Of a stretch of 64,000 bases of DNA, positions 1-8,967 are shown one piece after another. Below the pieces are notes generated by a model. That model had not been told where the DNA came from and ran no database searches. It worked only from the letters and a program-made list of their open reading frames with translations. Within the stretch, counting starts at the first letter, position 1. The number at the start of each line of letters is the position of its first letter. Source of the stretch: Zoogloeaceae bacterium (GTDB lineage: Bacteria; Pseudomonadota; Gammaproteobacteria; Burkholderiales; Rhodocyclaceae); the NCBI GenBank assembly GCA_024235595.1, contig JACKMC010000001.1, positions 124,001 to 188,000 of the forward strand, read 5' to 3'. The position numbers were made by a program, and so were the translations under genes.

Positions 1-1007
1 GCGTCCAGGCGATGGGCGTGTCCACCTTCACCGGACCCGCGGTGTATACCGACGCCGAGAAATACCAGAAGGTGCACTTCGAGGACATCGCCGACGGCAA
101 GGCCAAGTTTGCGCACAAGGCGAACAACGGCTGGATCGCCATGGTGCAGCACTACTTCGTGAGCGCGTGGCTGCCGCAGGGCGACGCCCAGCGTGAGTTC
201 TACGCCCGCAAGATCGGCCCCGACCTCTACTCCTCGGGTGTGATCCTGCCGGTCGGTACGGTCGAGCCGGGGCAGAGCGCCAGCATCGACGTGCCGATGT
301 ATTCCGGCCCGCAGGAACAGAACAACCTCAAGGCGATCGCCCCGGGCCTCGACCTGGTGGTGGACTACGGCTGGCTCACGGTGATCGCCGCGCCGCTGTT
401 CTGGCTGCTGCAGTGGTTCCACAAGCTCACCGGCAACTGGGGCTGGGCGATCATCCTGGTGACGATTGCGATCAAGGCGGTGTTCTTCCCGCTGTCCGCC
501 GCCAGCTACAAGTCGATGGCCAAGATGCGCACCCTCGGGCCGCGCCTCAAGCGCATGAAGGAGCAGTACGGCGACGACAAGGTCAAGATGCAGCAGGCCA
601 TGATGGAGCTCTACAAGCGCGAGAAGATCAACCCGCTCGGCGGCTGCCTGCCGATCCTGGTGCAGATCCCGGTCTTCATCGCGCTCTACTGGGTGCTGCT
701 GGGCAGCGTCGAGATGCGCCACGCACCATGGCTGGGCTGGATCCACGACCTGTCCACCAAAGACCCGTACTACGTGCTGCCGATCCTCATGGGTATCTCC
801 ATGCTGATCCAGACCCGCCTCAACCCGACCCCGCCGGATCCGATCCAGGCCAAGGTGATGATGGCGATGCCCATCGTGTTCACCTTCATGTTCCTGTTCT
901 TCCCGTCCGGCCTGGTGCTTTACTGGGTGGTCAACAACACCTTGTCGATTGCCCAGCAATGGCAGATCACCAAGATGATCGAGAGTGGAAAAGAGAAAGC
1001 CGCGTGA
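1..1007 (+). CDS. yidC: Membrane protein insertase YidC (C-terminal part, 5' end outside window)
   Basis: YidC inserts and folds inner-membrane proteins, alone or with SecYEG. The reading frame is open from the first bases, so only about the last 335 of roughly 550 residues are here. The visible part holds the end of the periplasmic domain followed by the conserved insertase core. That core has a first core membrane helix (VIAAPLFWLLQWFHKLTG), the cytoplasmic helical hairpin (SYKSMAKMRTLGPRLKRMKE to LYKREKINP), the GGCLPILVQIPVFIALY segment and two further hydrophobic helices. The C-terminus is short and lysine-rich (GKEKAA). The end overlaps the start of mnmE by 23 bases. In related bacteria rpmH, rnpA and yidD lie upstream next to dnaA, which places this edge near the chromosome origin (inference). 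Confidence 0.96.
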   Translation, partial: VQAMGVSTFTGPAVYTDAEKYQKVHFEDIADGKAKFAHKANNGWIAMVQHYFVSAWLPQGDAQREFYARKIGPDLYSSGVILPVGTVEPGQSASIDVPMYSGPQEQNNLKAIAPGLDLVVDYGWLTVIAAPLFWLLQWFHKLTGNWGWAIILVTIAIKAVFFPLSAASYKSMAKMRTLGPRLKRMKEQYGDDKVKMQQAMMELYKREKINPLGGCLPILVQIPVFIALYWVLLGSVEMRHAPWLGWIHDLSTKDPYYVLPILMGISMLIQTRLNPTPPDPIQAKVMMAMPIVFTFMFLFFPSGLVLYWVVNNTLSIAQQWQITKMIESGKEKAA

Positions 1008-2337
1008 TCTGATTGCAGCTGTCGCCACGGCCCCTGGCCGTGGCGGAATCGGGGTGGTCCGGGTATCCGGCCCATCCCTTTTTGCTTTTGCGGCCTCGCT
1101 TTGCGGCATCGAGCCGCGCGCGCGACATGCCCACTTCGTGCGTTTCCTCGACGCCGACGCGACGCCGCTCGACGAAGGCCTGCTGCTTTATTTTCCGGCA
1201 CCGCATTCGTTCACCGGCGAGGATGTGATCGAGCTGCAGGGTCACGGCGGACCGGTGGTGATGCAGATGCTGCTGGCGCGCTGCCTCGAGCTCGGGGCGC
1301 GGCTAGCCGAACCCGGCGAGTTCTCCAGGCGGGCGTTTCTCAATGGCAAGCTCGATCTGGCCCAGGCCGAGGGCGTGGCCGACCTCATCGAGGCGTCCAC
1401 CGCGGCGGCGGCGCGCTCGGCGCTGCGCAGCCTGAGCGGCGCCTTCTCGGCGCGCGCGAACGAGATCCGCGACCGCCTCGTCGAGCTGCGCATGCTGGTC
1501 GAGGCGACGCTGGATTTCCCCGAGGAGGAGGTCGATTTTCTCGAAGCGGCCAACGCGCTCGGCCGGCTCGCCACGTTGCGCAGCGACGTGGATGCGATTC
1601 TCGAGAAGGCGACCCAGGGCAGCATCCTGCGCAACGGCCTGCATGTGGTGCTGGTTGGCCAGCCTAACGTCGGCAAGTCCAGCCTGCTCAACCGGCTCGC
1701 CGGCGAGGACCGCGCGATTGTCACCGAGGTGGCCGGCACCACCCGCGATGCCTTGCGCGAGACCATCCAGATCGAAGGCATCCCGCTGCACATCATCGAC
1801 ACCGCGGGGCTGCGCGACACCGCCGACACGGTGGAGCGGATCGGCATCGAGCGAACCTGGAAGGAGATCGAGCGTGCCGACGTGATCGTGCGGCTCGTCG
1901 ATGTGCGAAGCGGCGGACTGTGCGAGCAGGACGCCCTGATCGACAGCCGGCTGCCGGCGGGCATCGAACGGCTCACGGTGTTCAACAAGATCGATCTCGC
2001 GCACGAGACCCCGCGGCGGGTGGAGCAGGGCGGCCGGGTTTCGGTCTACCTCTCGGCGAAGGGCGCCCTCGGCATCGAGTTGCTGCAACAGGAGTTGCTG
2101 CGCATCGCGGGCTGGCACGGTGGCGGTGAGGACGTGATCCTCGCCCGCGAGCGCCATCTCGTCGCACTGCGCACCGCCAGGGAGCATGTGCGCAACGCCG
2201 AGCAAAGCACCGATGCGCTGGAGCTCATGGCCGAGGAACTGCGCCTCGCCCAGCAGGCAATCAACGAGATCACCGGCGAATTCAGTTCCGACGATCTGCT
2301 GGGGGTGATCTTTTCCCGTTTCTGCATCGGCAAGTAA
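985..2337 (+). CDS. mnmE: tRNA uridine-5-carboxymethylaminomethyl(34) synthesis GTPase MnmE
   Basis: MnmE works with MnmG to modify the wobble uridine U34 of several tRNAs. The 450-residue length is normal. An N-terminal formyl-THF-binding domain starts with AAVATAPGRGGIGVVRVSG. A helical domain carries an inserted G domain with P-loop GQPNVGKSS near residue 225, G3 DTAGLRDTAD and G4 NKID. The extreme C-terminus is FCIGK, the conserved CIGK tail with its essential cysteine. I chose the GTG start at 985, which overlaps yidC and suggests translational coupling. MnmG (gidA), rsmG and parAB, which often lie close by in this group, do not follow here. Confidence 0.97.
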   Translation: MEKRKPRDLIAAVATAPGRGGIGVVRVSGPSLFAFAASLCGIEPRARHAHFVRFLDADATPLDEGLLLYFPAPHSFTGEDVIELQGHGGPVVMQMLLARCLELGARLAEPGEFSRRAFLNGKLDLAQAEGVADLIEASTAAAARSALRSLSGAFSARANEIRDRLVELRMLVEATLDFPEEEVDFLEAANALGRLATLRSDVDAILEKATQGSILRNGLHVVLVGQPNVGKSSLLNRLAGEDRAIVTEVAGTTRDALRETIQIEGIPLHIIDTAGLRDTADTVERIGIERTWKEIERADVIVRLVDVRSGGLCEQDALIDSRLPAGIERLTVFNKIDLAHETPRRVEQGGRVSVYLSAKGALGIELLQQELLRIAGWHGGGEDVILARERHLVALRTAREHVRNAEQSTDALELMAEELRLAQQAINEITGEFSSDDLLGVIFSRFCIGK

Positions 2338-2537
2338 GGCTGCGCGAGCACATGGCGACGAAGCTGCTCGACCGGAGGGTGCGCAACCCGATCGATTCCG
2401 CTCGCCGCACTGCATGAGTTCATCCGGCCGCGCAACTGCGGCGTCCGCCACGCCGCTGTCTGCCTCGTCACCACCGCGCACCGCCCAGGCGACCTGTTTC
2501 ACGTGAAACATAAACCCTCACCCACAAAGCAGCATCC
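2338..2537. other. Intergenic region downstream of mnmE carrying a parS site
   Basis: A 200-base gap with no convincing gene. Its one clear element is the parS palindrome at 2495-2510, 28 bases before the next start codon. I see no factor-independent terminator after mnmE. Confidence 0.6.
2495..2510. promoter_or_regulatory. parS centromere site 1 (ParB/Spo0J binding)
   Basis: The 16-bp perfect palindrome TGTTTCACGTGAAACA matches the widely conserved chromosomal parS consensus bound by ParB. parS sites cluster around the origin in most bacteria that carry parAB. The site lies in the gap between mnmE and the TSUP gene, with a second copy about 1 kb further on. ParA and ParB themselves are not in the window. 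Confidence 0.93.
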
Positions 2538-3320
2538 ATGACGCCCGACCTCCCAATCGCTCTCCTCGTCATCCTTGGTATTGGATCCTTCATCGCGGGA
2601 CTGGTCGACGCCGTCGTCGGTGGAGGAGGGCTGGTGCAGATCCCGCTGCTCTTTGCCGCCTTCCCAGGGGCGAGTCCCGCGGTGCTGTTCGGTACCAACA
2701 AGCTCGCCAGCGTGGTCGGCACCAGCAGCGCCGCAATCCAGTACGCGAGACGGATCGCGGTACCTTGGCGCCTGGCGCTGCCGTCCGCCGGCGCGGCCCT
2801 GCTCGGGTCCTGGTTCGGCGCCAAGTCGGTGTCGCATTTCTCCCCGGAGCTGGTCCGGCCGCTGGTCCTGATCCTTCTCGTGAGCGTTGCGATCTATACC
2901 TTCATGCGCAAGGATTTCGGCAAACTCGCGCGCCCGTCCCCGCATACCCATCGCGTGCAGGTCGCGATCATCTGCGCCATCGGTCTCGCACTCGGCTTCT
3001 ACGACGGATTCTTTGGGCCCGGCACCGGCAGCTTCCTGATTTTCCTGTTCATCCGCTTTCTCGGACAGGATTTTCTCCAGGCGTCGGTAACGGCCAAGAT
3101 CGTGAACGTGGCGACCAACCTCGCCGCGATCGCCTTTTTCGTCGGCCACGGCTCGGTGCTGTGGCTCGCGGCGGGGGTGATGGCGAGCTGCAACCTCGCC
3201 GGCGCGGTTGTCGGCACGCGGCTTGCCGTCGCTCGCGGTACCGGCTTCGTTCGCAAACTCTTTCTCTTCGTTGTCACCGCCCTGATCCTCAAGCTGGCCT
3301 ACGACATCCTCGGCGCTTGA
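2538..3320 (+). CDS. TSUP-family (TauE/SafE) membrane transporter
   Basis: A 260-residue integral membrane protein of the TauE/SafE family, whose members export sulfite, sulfoacetate or other organosulfur anions, or take up related compounds. About eight hydrophobic segments are visible. The first repeat has the family-typical GLVDAVVGGGGLVQIPLL and FGTNKLASVVGTSSA. The second repeat has GFYDGFFGPGTGSFLIFLF and VTAKIVNVATNLAAIAFF, the usual internal duplication. The ATG at 2538 is the only reasonable start. The substrate cannot be told from sequence. The gene stands alone between two parS sites, and a 99-nt repeat begins 4 bases after its stop codon. A second, distant TSUP gene lies at 51073-51837. 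Confidence 0.88.
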   Translation: MTPDLPIALLVILGIGSFIAGLVDAVVGGGGLVQIPLLFAAFPGASPAVLFGTNKLASVVGTSSAAIQYARRIAVPWRLALPSAGAALLGSWFGAKSVSHFSPELVRPLVLILLVSVAIYTFMRKDFGKLARPSPHTHRVQVAIICAIGLALGFYDGFFGPGTGSFLIFLFIRFLGQDFLQASVTAKIVNVATNLAAIAFFVGHGSVLWLAAGVMASCNLAGAVVGTRLAVARGTGFVRKLFLFVVTALILKLAYDILGA

Positions 3321-3324
3321 AAGT

Positions 3325-3422
3325 GGAAACCGCAGGCGAGCGCTTCCAGGCATGGGCAAGAAACTGACTGCTCGACGCCTGCCGGCGTCGCCGTGCCTCA
3401 CCCACGGGTGAGCCCGCTACAG
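3325..3422 (+). repeat. Dispersed 99-nt intergenic repeat, copy A
   Basis: This copy starts with GGAAACCGC, contains TTCCAGGCATGGGCAAG and ends with the small palindromic motif CACCCACGGGTGAG followed by CGCTACA. It aligns end to end with copies at 26515-26613 (same strand) and 48652-48750 (opposite strand). It begins right after the TSUP stop codon. See the findings. Confidence 0.8.
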
Positions 3423-3533
3423 CCCCACGAACATCTGATGCACCCCTCGCTGCGTTGCGCCTCGTCACGCCTGCCAGACTGTTCGCCGGCCGCACGCCCG
3501 GGCGCCTCCAACTCCCGTTTCCAGCTTGAATCG

Positions 3534-3549
3534 TGTTTCACGTGAAACA
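3534..3549. promoter_or_regulatory. parS centromere site 2 (ParB/Spo0J binding)
   Basis: A second exact copy of the 16-bp parS palindrome. Here it is extended to 18 bp of dyad symmetry, since the flanking G at 3533 pairs with C at 3550. It lies about 50 bases upstream of the likely speD promoter, so ParB binding or spreading could touch speD expression (inference). Confidence 0.93.
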
Positions 3550-3593
3550 CTCGATCTTTCGGCCCACCGGACAAAAGGTTTGCGCAAAACCAT

Positions 3594-3604
3594 TTGCTAT
3601 AATC
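3594..3604 (+). promoter_or_regulatory. Likely sigma-70 promoter (-10 region) of speD-speE
   Basis: A consensus TATAAT at 3598-3603 is preceded by TGC, giving an extended -10 element (TGnTATAAT). It lies 35 bases upstream of the speD ATG. No good -35 hexamer is visible at 17 bp, which is compatible with an extended -10 promoter. Confidence 0.55.
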
Positions 3605-3638
3605 GGCCGCTTTCTCAAGGCTTGACCGAGGGCGCAGC

Positions 3639-4025
3639 ATGAACGGACTACATTTGATCGCGGATCTATACCGATGCAGGTGCAACGCCGGCCTCCTGCT
3701 CGATCGCGACACCCTCGAAACCCTCTGCGAAACCGAATCCAGCAGCGCGGGCCTCACCCCTCTGGGCTGCTACTTCTACCAGTTCAGCGACGAGGCAGGG
3801 GAGCAGGCCGGTGTCACCGGTACGGTGGTTCTCGCCGAAAGCCACATCGCGATTCACACCTGGCCCGAGACCGGCGATGTCACACTCGACGTCTACGTCT
3901 GCAACTTCAGTCGCGACAACAGCGACCGGGCCCAGGCGGTGTACGACAACATCATCGCCGCGCTCGACCCCTCCGATATCGTGGCGCACCGGGTGACCCG
4001 CGGCAAGATCCTCGAGACCGCCTGA
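3639..4025 (+). CDS. speD: S-adenosylmethionine decarboxylase proenzyme
   Basis: This pyruvoyl enzyme decarboxylates S-adenosylmethionine to give the aminopropyl donor for spermidine synthesis. The product is 128 residues, the short bacterial class 1B (Thermotoga/Bacillus) type rather than the long E. coli form. The self-cleavage site is clear: AESHIAIHTWPE, with cleavage between Glu67 and Ser68, which becomes the pyruvoyl group. His73 and Cys88 (DVYVCNFS) match the processing and proton-donor residues of the family. It is followed without a gap by speE, so the two form an operon. Confidence 0.95.
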   Translation: MNGLHLIADLYRCRCNAGLLLDRDTLETLCETESSSAGLTPLGCYFYQFSDEAGEQAGVTGTVVLAESHIAIHTWPETGDVTLDVYVCNFSRDNSDRAQAVYDNIIAALDPSDIVAHRVTRGKILETA

Positions 4026-4034
4026 TTGCCGCAG

Positions 4035-4907
4035 ATGAAACTCCCCCCCAACGCCCTGTGCGAAGCGCTCACCGACGAAGCCGGCTTCTACCTCGTCGGT
4101 GGTGAACTCCTCGAGGCCGGCGAGACCCCTTTCCAGAGCTACGAAATCTGGAATACGCCCCTGGTCGGCAAGCTCTTCCGCCTCGACGGCTGCTTCATGA
4201 CCTCCGAGCGCGACGAGTTCTTCTATCACGAGAACCTCATCCACCCGGCCTCCATCAGCCACCCGCAGCCGCGCACCGCGCTCATCATCGGCGGCGGCGA
4301 CGGCGGCGCGGCCGAAGAGCTGTTGAAGCATCCAAGCATCGAGAAGGTCGTGCTCGTCGAACTCGACGGCAAGGTCATCGAGATCGCCCGCGCGCATTTC
4401 GCCAGCGTTCATCGGGGCGCCTTCGACGATCCCCGCCTCGAACTGCGCATCGAAGACGGTCTCGCCTACGTGCGCGGCCATGCCCCCGCGGCAGGCCTTC
4501 GCTTCGACCTCATCGTTCTCGACCTGACCGACCCCGTCGGCCCCGCCGAAGCGCTCTATTCCGCCGCCTTCTTCGCCGACTGCAAAGCCCTGCTCGGAGA
4601 GTCGGGCGCGCTCTGCCTGCACCTCGGCGCGCCCTTCTATCACCCCGACCGCGTTCGGGGCCTGGTAGGCGCGCTACGCGGCACTTTCCGCCACGTCGTG
4701 CCCTGCTTCGTTCATATTCCCCTGTACGGCAGCCTGTGGGGACTGGCCTGCGCTTCGGACGCCATCGACCCGCGCCGCATCGACGAAGCCACCGTCGACT
4801 CGCGGCTCGCCGAGCGCGGCATCGGCGAACTTCGGTACTACAATGGCGCTACACACCGAGCCGTGCAGGCACTCCCCAACTACATCCGCACTCTGCTTGC
4901 CGAATAG
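4035..4907 (+). CDS. speE: Spermidine synthase (polyamine aminopropyltransferase)
   Basis: Transfers the aminopropyl group from decarboxylated S-adenosylmethionine to putrescine. The Rossmann-fold motif ALIIGGGDGGAAEELLKHPS is the SAM-binding signature. The substrate-site motif DLIVLDLTDPVGPAEALYS and the entry YEIWNTPLVGKLFRLDG are typical. Two starts are possible: TTG at 4026, immediately after the speD stop, and ATG at 4035. I prefer the ATG, which gives 290 residues. The close packing with speD shows a two-gene spermidine operon. Confidence 0.93.
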   Translation: MKLPPNALCEALTDEAGFYLVGGELLEAGETPFQSYEIWNTPLVGKLFRLDGCFMTSERDEFFYHENLIHPASISHPQPRTALIIGGGDGGAAEELLKHPSIEKVVLVELDGKVIEIARAHFASVHRGAFDDPRLELRIEDGLAYVRGHAPAAGLRFDLIVLDLTDPVGPAEALYSAAFFADCKALLGESGALCLHLGAPFYHPDRVRGLVGALRGTFRHVVPCFVHIPLYGSLWGLACASDAIDPRRIDEATVDSRLAERGIGELRYYNGATHRAVQALPNYIRTLLAE

Positions 4908-4947
4908 GGGATCTGCGTTACCGGTCCGGTCCCGCAACGAGATCCCG

Positions 4948-6273
4948 ATGAAGCCCAGACCTCCCCAGCGCCCCGCTCACCACCACGCCAACCCCCTTGC
5001 CGAGGAAAGCCTCGCCAAGGCGCTGCTTCTTGCCGCCTCGATCATCGGCGAGGTCCGCGCCGGCACCACCCTTACCCAGGCGCTCGCCGACTTCAACGCC
5101 AGCCGCAGCGCCTCGGCCGCCCAGCGCGGCGCGGTGCACGACTTCTGCTATGGCACGCTGCGCGATTTCGGTCGTGGCGGCTTCCTGCTCTCGCGCCTCA
5201 TGGACCGCCCGCCGCCCGAGCCGATCGAGGACCTGCTGCTGGTCGCGCTTCATCGCCTCGAACGCCGCCCGGAAGACGCCCACACCATCGTCGACCAGAC
5301 CGTCGAGGCCGCCGGCCAGCTACTGCGCGGCAACTTCCGCGCGCTCACCAACGGGGTGCTGCGCAACTATCTGCGCCGCAGCGAAGAGCTCCTTCGCGCC
5401 GCCGCGCTCGAGCCGCAAGCGCATCACCGTCACCCGTCGTGGTGGGTCGATGCCGTGCGAGCGGCCTACCCGCAGCAATGGGAGTCGGTGCTCGCCGCGG
5501 GCAACATGCATCCGCCCATGGCGTTGCGGCCAAACCGTCGCCGCACCGACGCGGCCTCGCTGCAGCAAAGCCTGCGCGAGGCCGGCATCGACACCCGCCG
5601 CCAGCCCAACGATGCCTTGCTGCTCGCCCAGCCCGTGCCGGTCACCCGCCTGCCGGGCTTCGAGGCCGGACTGATGTCGGTGCAGGACGTCGCCGCCCAG
5701 TGGGTCCCCGAGCTCCTCGATCTCGCCCCCGGGCAGCGCGTGCTCGATGCCTGCGCCGCCCCGGGCGGAAAGACCGCCCACATCCTCGAGCACAGCGACG
5801 TCACCCTCACCGCCATCGAACTCGATCCGCAGCGCGCCCGGCGCATCGACGAGAACCTCGAGCGCCTCGGCCTGCAGGCCAGCCTGCGCATCGCCGATTG
5901 CCGCCAGCTCGACGACTGGTGGGACGGGCAGCCCTTCGACCGCATCCTCGCCGACGTACCCTGTTCCGCCAGCGGCGTGGTGCGACGCCATCCGGACATC
6001 AAATGGCTGCGCCGTGCCGACGACATCGCACGCTTCGCCCAGCAGCAGTCCGGGATCCTCGATCGCCTTTGGCACACACTGAAGCCCGATGGCAAAATGC
6101 TCTATGTCACCTGTTCGGTCTTTCCGGAAGAGAATGCACTACAGATCAGGCACTTCCTGCAGCGACAGCCCGACGCGCGCCAGCTCCCGCTCGCGGCCTG
6201 GCCAAGCGGACAATGCCTGCCCTGCGCCGAGCACGATGGCTTCTACTACGCCCTTCTCGCCAAGCGCGCTTGA
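4948..6273 (+). CDS. rsmB: 16S rRNA (cytosine(967)-C(5))-methyltransferase RsmB
   Basis: Methylates C967 of 16S rRNA. The frame is open further upstream, but the ATG at 4948 gives 441 residues, the family's usual size, and avoids overlapping speE. An N-terminal NusB-like RNA-binding domain (RGAVHDFCYGTLRDFGRGG) is followed by a Rossmann methyltransferase domain with LDACAAPGGKTAHILE. The catalytic cysteines lie in DVPCSASGVVRRHPDIKW and VTCSVFPEEN. fmt, its usual upstream partner, is absent. The downstream order (DUF4390, NtrY, NtrX, Trk) is a common betaproteobacterial arrangement. Confidence 0.95.
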   Translation: MKPRPPQRPAHHHANPLAEESLAKALLLAASIIGEVRAGTTLTQALADFNASRSASAAQRGAVHDFCYGTLRDFGRGGFLLSRLMDRPPPEPIEDLLLVALHRLERRPEDAHTIVDQTVEAAGQLLRGNFRALTNGVLRNYLRRSEELLRAAALEPQAHHRHPSWWVDAVRAAYPQQWESVLAAGNMHPPMALRPNRRRTDAASLQQSLREAGIDTRRQPNDALLLAQPVPVTRLPGFEAGLMSVQDVAAQWVPELLDLAPGQRVLDACAAPGGKTAHILEHSDVTLTAIELDPQRARRIDENLERLGLQASLRIADCRQLDDWWDGQPFDRILADVPCSASGVVRRHPDIKWLRRADDIARFAQQQSGILDRLWHTLKPDGKMLYVTCSVFPEENALQIRHFLQRQPDARQLPLAAWPSGQCLPCAEHDGFYYALLAKRA

Positions 6274-6286
6274 GCGCCTGCGCGCC

Positions 6287-6844
6287 ATGCTGCGCGCCGC
6301 GCTCACGCTGCTGGCGATGACGCTGTGCCTGTCGGCCACAGCCGCCGAGCCGTCGGTGAGCTACGCCGCGCTCGAATCCCAGGAGGACGGCTATATCCTC
6401 AACGCCGACATCGATTTCGACCTCAACCCGAGACTCGAGGACGCGGTTCACCGTGGCGTGCCCCTGCACTTCGTGCTCGAGGCCGAGATCAGCGCACCGC
6501 GCTGGTACTGGTTCGACGAGACCATCGTCGGACGCCGCCTCGAGTACCGGCTCTCCTACCAGCCCATCACGCGCAAGTACCGTCTCAACATCGGCAGCCT
6601 GTATCGCAATTTCGACACCGTGGAATCCGCAGTGCAGGCGATGCAGCGCACCCGCAACTGGCTCGTCGCTCCCCTCGGCACCCTGCATAACGGCCGCTCC
6701 TACGACGCCGCCGTGCGCTTCAGGCTCGAACTCAACGAGCTGCCCAAGCCTTTCCAGGTGAGCGCCATCGGCAGCAGCGACTGGACGCTCGAGACCGACT
6801 GGAACCGCTGGACCTTCCTCGCCTCGCCACCGGGTTCGCCATGA
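6287..6844 (+). CDS. DUF4390 domain exported protein
   Basis: A 185-residue secreted protein of the DUF4390 family, function unknown. The ATG at 6287 is chosen because it starts a clean signal peptide (LRAALTLLAMTLCLSATAAEP) 13 bases after rsmB; the longer upstream frame only overlaps rsmB. The mature part has typical DUF4390 features: an early ILNADIDFDLNPRLEDAVHRG, then WYWFDETIVGRRLEYRLSYQ and a C-terminal SDWTLETDWNRWTFL. The stop overlaps the next start (ATGA), so it is probably co-translated with the sensor kinase. A role in sensing or periplasmic support of that kinase is plausible but unproven. Confidence 0.85.
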   Translation: MLRAALTLLAMTLCLSATAAEPSVSYAALESQEDGYILNADIDFDLNPRLEDAVHRGVPLHFVLEAEISAPRWYWFDETIVGRRLEYRLSYQPITRKYRLNIGSLYRNFDTVESAVQAMQRTRNWLVAPLGTLHNGRSYDAAVRFRLELNELPKPFQVSAIGSSDWTLETDWNRWTFLASPPGSP

Positions 6845-8955
6845 AGCTGATCGCGCTCTCGGTGCTCGCCGCGGTCACCGGAATCCTCCTCTTCCTGCTC
6901 GCATCGGCGAGCGCCAACACCACCCTGTTCGCCCGCAACTATCCCATGCTGCTGGCGGCCAACGGGGTGCTCACCGCCACGCTCGCCGCGCTCGTCGGCT
7001 ACCAGATCCGCAAGCTGTGGCTCGAACGCAAGGCCGCGCAGTTCGGCTCGCAGCTCAAGCTGCGCCTGGTGGCCATGTTCGCGATGATGGCCATCGTTCC
7101 GGGTGTGCTCATCTACGCGGTGTCGCTGCAGTTCGCGATCAAGAGCATCGACTCCTGGTTCGACGTGCGCGTCGACAACGCGCTCGAGAGCGCCATTGCG
7201 CTCGGCCGCGGCTCCCTCGACTACCTGCTCGACCAGCTCGAGGCCAAGGCCGAGACGATCTCCGAGGGCCTCGCCGACGGCGACGTCGTCCGTGCGGTAC
7301 GCCTCAACCGTCTGCGCGAGCAGGTCGGCGCCGACGCCGCGCTGATCTTCACCGCCACCGGCGAGATCATCGCCACCTCCACCATCGATACCAGTCGCCT
7401 GCTCCCCAACCTGCCGTCGACCAGCCAGCTGCGCGAGCTGCGCAAGAGCCGCCGGCTCCGCCAGATCGAGAACGAGGAAGGCAGCAAGCTGCGGCTGCGG
7501 GTGATCGTCGAGCTGCCGTCGATGCAACTGCGCGCCGACCCTTACTACCTGCAACTGATCGGCAGCGTACCCGAACCCTTCTCCCATCACGCCACCACCG
7601 TCCAGGATGCCTACCAGGAGTACCAGCAGATCGCCCTGGGACGCAACGGCCTGCGCAAGATCTACACCCTCACGCTGACCCTCTCGCTGCTGCTCGCGCT
7701 GTTTGCCGCAGCGGCCGTAGCCTTCGTCTTCGCGCGTCGCCTCTCGGCACCGCTGCGCCTGCTCGCCGAAGGCACCCAGGCCGTCGCCCAGGGCGACTTC
7801 TCGCCGCGCCGGGCCCTGCCCGCCCGCGACGAGCTGGGCGTGCTCACCCAGTCCTTCAGCCAGATGACCCGCCAGCTCGACGACGCCCGCGGCCAGGCCG
7901 AGCGCAATCGCGCCGCGGTCGAGGCCTCGCGCGCCTACCTCGAGAGCGTGCTGGCAAACCTTTCGACCGGGGTGCTCGCGTTTGCCGACGACGGCACCCT
8001 GCGCGCCGCCAACGCCGGCGCCACCACCATACTCGGCGACACCCTGAGCGGCTGCGAGCTCGTCACCCTCGCCGAGTGGACCCAGCACCGCGAGTTCCGC
8101 GACGCGATCCTGCAGGGCTTCGCCGAGAACGACGAGGACTGGCACCGGCAGATCGAGATCACCGCCGACAACGGCTCGCAGCAGACCCTGCTGATGCACG
8201 GCTCGCGTCTGCCGCAGAGCACCGACGGCGGCTGGGTGGTGGTGTTCGACGACATCTCCCACCTCATCTCCGCGCAACGCACCGCCGCCTGGGCGGAGAT
8301 CGCGCGGCGCGTGGCCCACGAGATCAAGAACCCGCTGACGCCGATCCAGCTCTCCGCCGAACGCCTCGAGCACCGCCTCTCGAGCCAGCTCGACGAGGCC
8401 GGCCGGGCCATGCTGAGCCGCTCGACGCGCACCATCGTCAACCAGGTCGAGGCGATGAAAAATCTCGTGAACGCCTTCCGGGATTATGCGAAACTCCCGG
8501 CGCCGGAGCTCTCGCCGCTGGATCTGAACGCGCTGGTAAAGGAAGTGGCCTCGCTCTACGAAGCCTCGCCGATCTCCGTGGTCGCCGAGCTCGACCGCGA
8601 CCTGCCGCTGGTGATGGGCGACCAGGGCCAGTTGCGCCAGGTCATCCACAATCTGTTGCAGAATGCCGAAGATGCGGTGGCCGAAGTGGCGGGCGGCGAG
8701 ATCAGGGTGATCACCCGCCGCGAAGGCACCCGCGCGGTACTGCTGGTGCGCGACAACGGCCCGGGCTTTGCGCCCGAGGTCATCAGCCGCGCGGTAGAAC
8801 CGTATTTCACCACCAAGAGCCGCGGCTCGGGCCTGGGCCTGGCGATCGTCAAGAAGATCATCGACGAGCACGGCGGTGACACCCGTATCAGCAATCGCGA
8901 CAACGGCGGTGCGGAAATCCGCATCCGGCTGCGCTCGGCGCCCGAGTCGGTTTGA
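6841..8955 (+). CDS. NtrY-like membrane sensor histidine kinase
   Basis: A 704-residue two-component kinase. N-terminal hydrophobic segments and a periplasmic/extracytoplasmic region are followed by a membrane helix (TLTLSLLLALFAAAAVAFVF) and a HAMP domain (ARRLSAPLRLLAEGTQAVAQGDF). A PAS-like domain precedes the kinase core. The H-box RRVAHEIKNPLTPIQLSAER carries the phospho-accepting His493; then come the N-box NLLQNAEDAV, G1 RDNGPGF and G2 GSGLGLAIVKKIIDEHGG. This is the NtrY subfamily layout. It is followed 12 bases later by its response regulator. In related species the pair has been tied to nitrogen, redox or envelope signals; the signal here is unknown. Confidence 0.9.
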   Translation: MKLIALSVLAAVTGILLFLLASASANTTLFARNYPMLLAANGVLTATLAALVGYQIRKLWLERKAAQFGSQLKLRLVAMFAMMAIVPGVLIYAVSLQFAIKSIDSWFDVRVDNALESAIALGRGSLDYLLDQLEAKAETISEGLADGDVVRAVRLNRLREQVGADAALIFTATGEIIATSTIDTSRLLPNLPSTSQLRELRKSRRLRQIENEEGSKLRLRVIVELPSMQLRADPYYLQLIGSVPEPFSHHATTVQDAYQEYQQIALGRNGLRKIYTLTLTLSLLLALFAAAAVAFVFARRLSAPLRLLAEGTQAVAQGDFSPRRALPARDELGVLTQSFSQMTRQLDDARGQAERNRAAVEASRAYLESVLANLSTGVLAFADDGTLRAANAGATTILGDTLSGCELVTLAEWTQHREFRDAILQGFAENDEDWHRQIEITADNGSQQTLLMHGSRLPQSTDGGWVVVFDDISHLISAQRTAAWAEIARRVAHEIKNPLTPIQLSAERLEHRLSSQLDEAGRAMLSRSTRTIVNQVEAMKNLVNAFRDYAKLPAPELSPLDLNALVKEVASLYEASPISVVAELDRDLPLVMGDQGQLRQVIHNLLQNAEDAVAEVAGGEIRVITRREGTRAVLLVRDNGPGFAPEVISRAVEPYFTTKSRGSGLGLAIVKKIIDEHGGDTRISNRDNGGAEIRIRLRSAPESV

Positions 8956-8967
8956 AGCAGAAAGAAG

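Noticed and set aside
4843..4947. An earlier start for rsmB
   Set aside because: It would overlap speE and add residues without family similarity. The ATG at 4948 gives the normal length.
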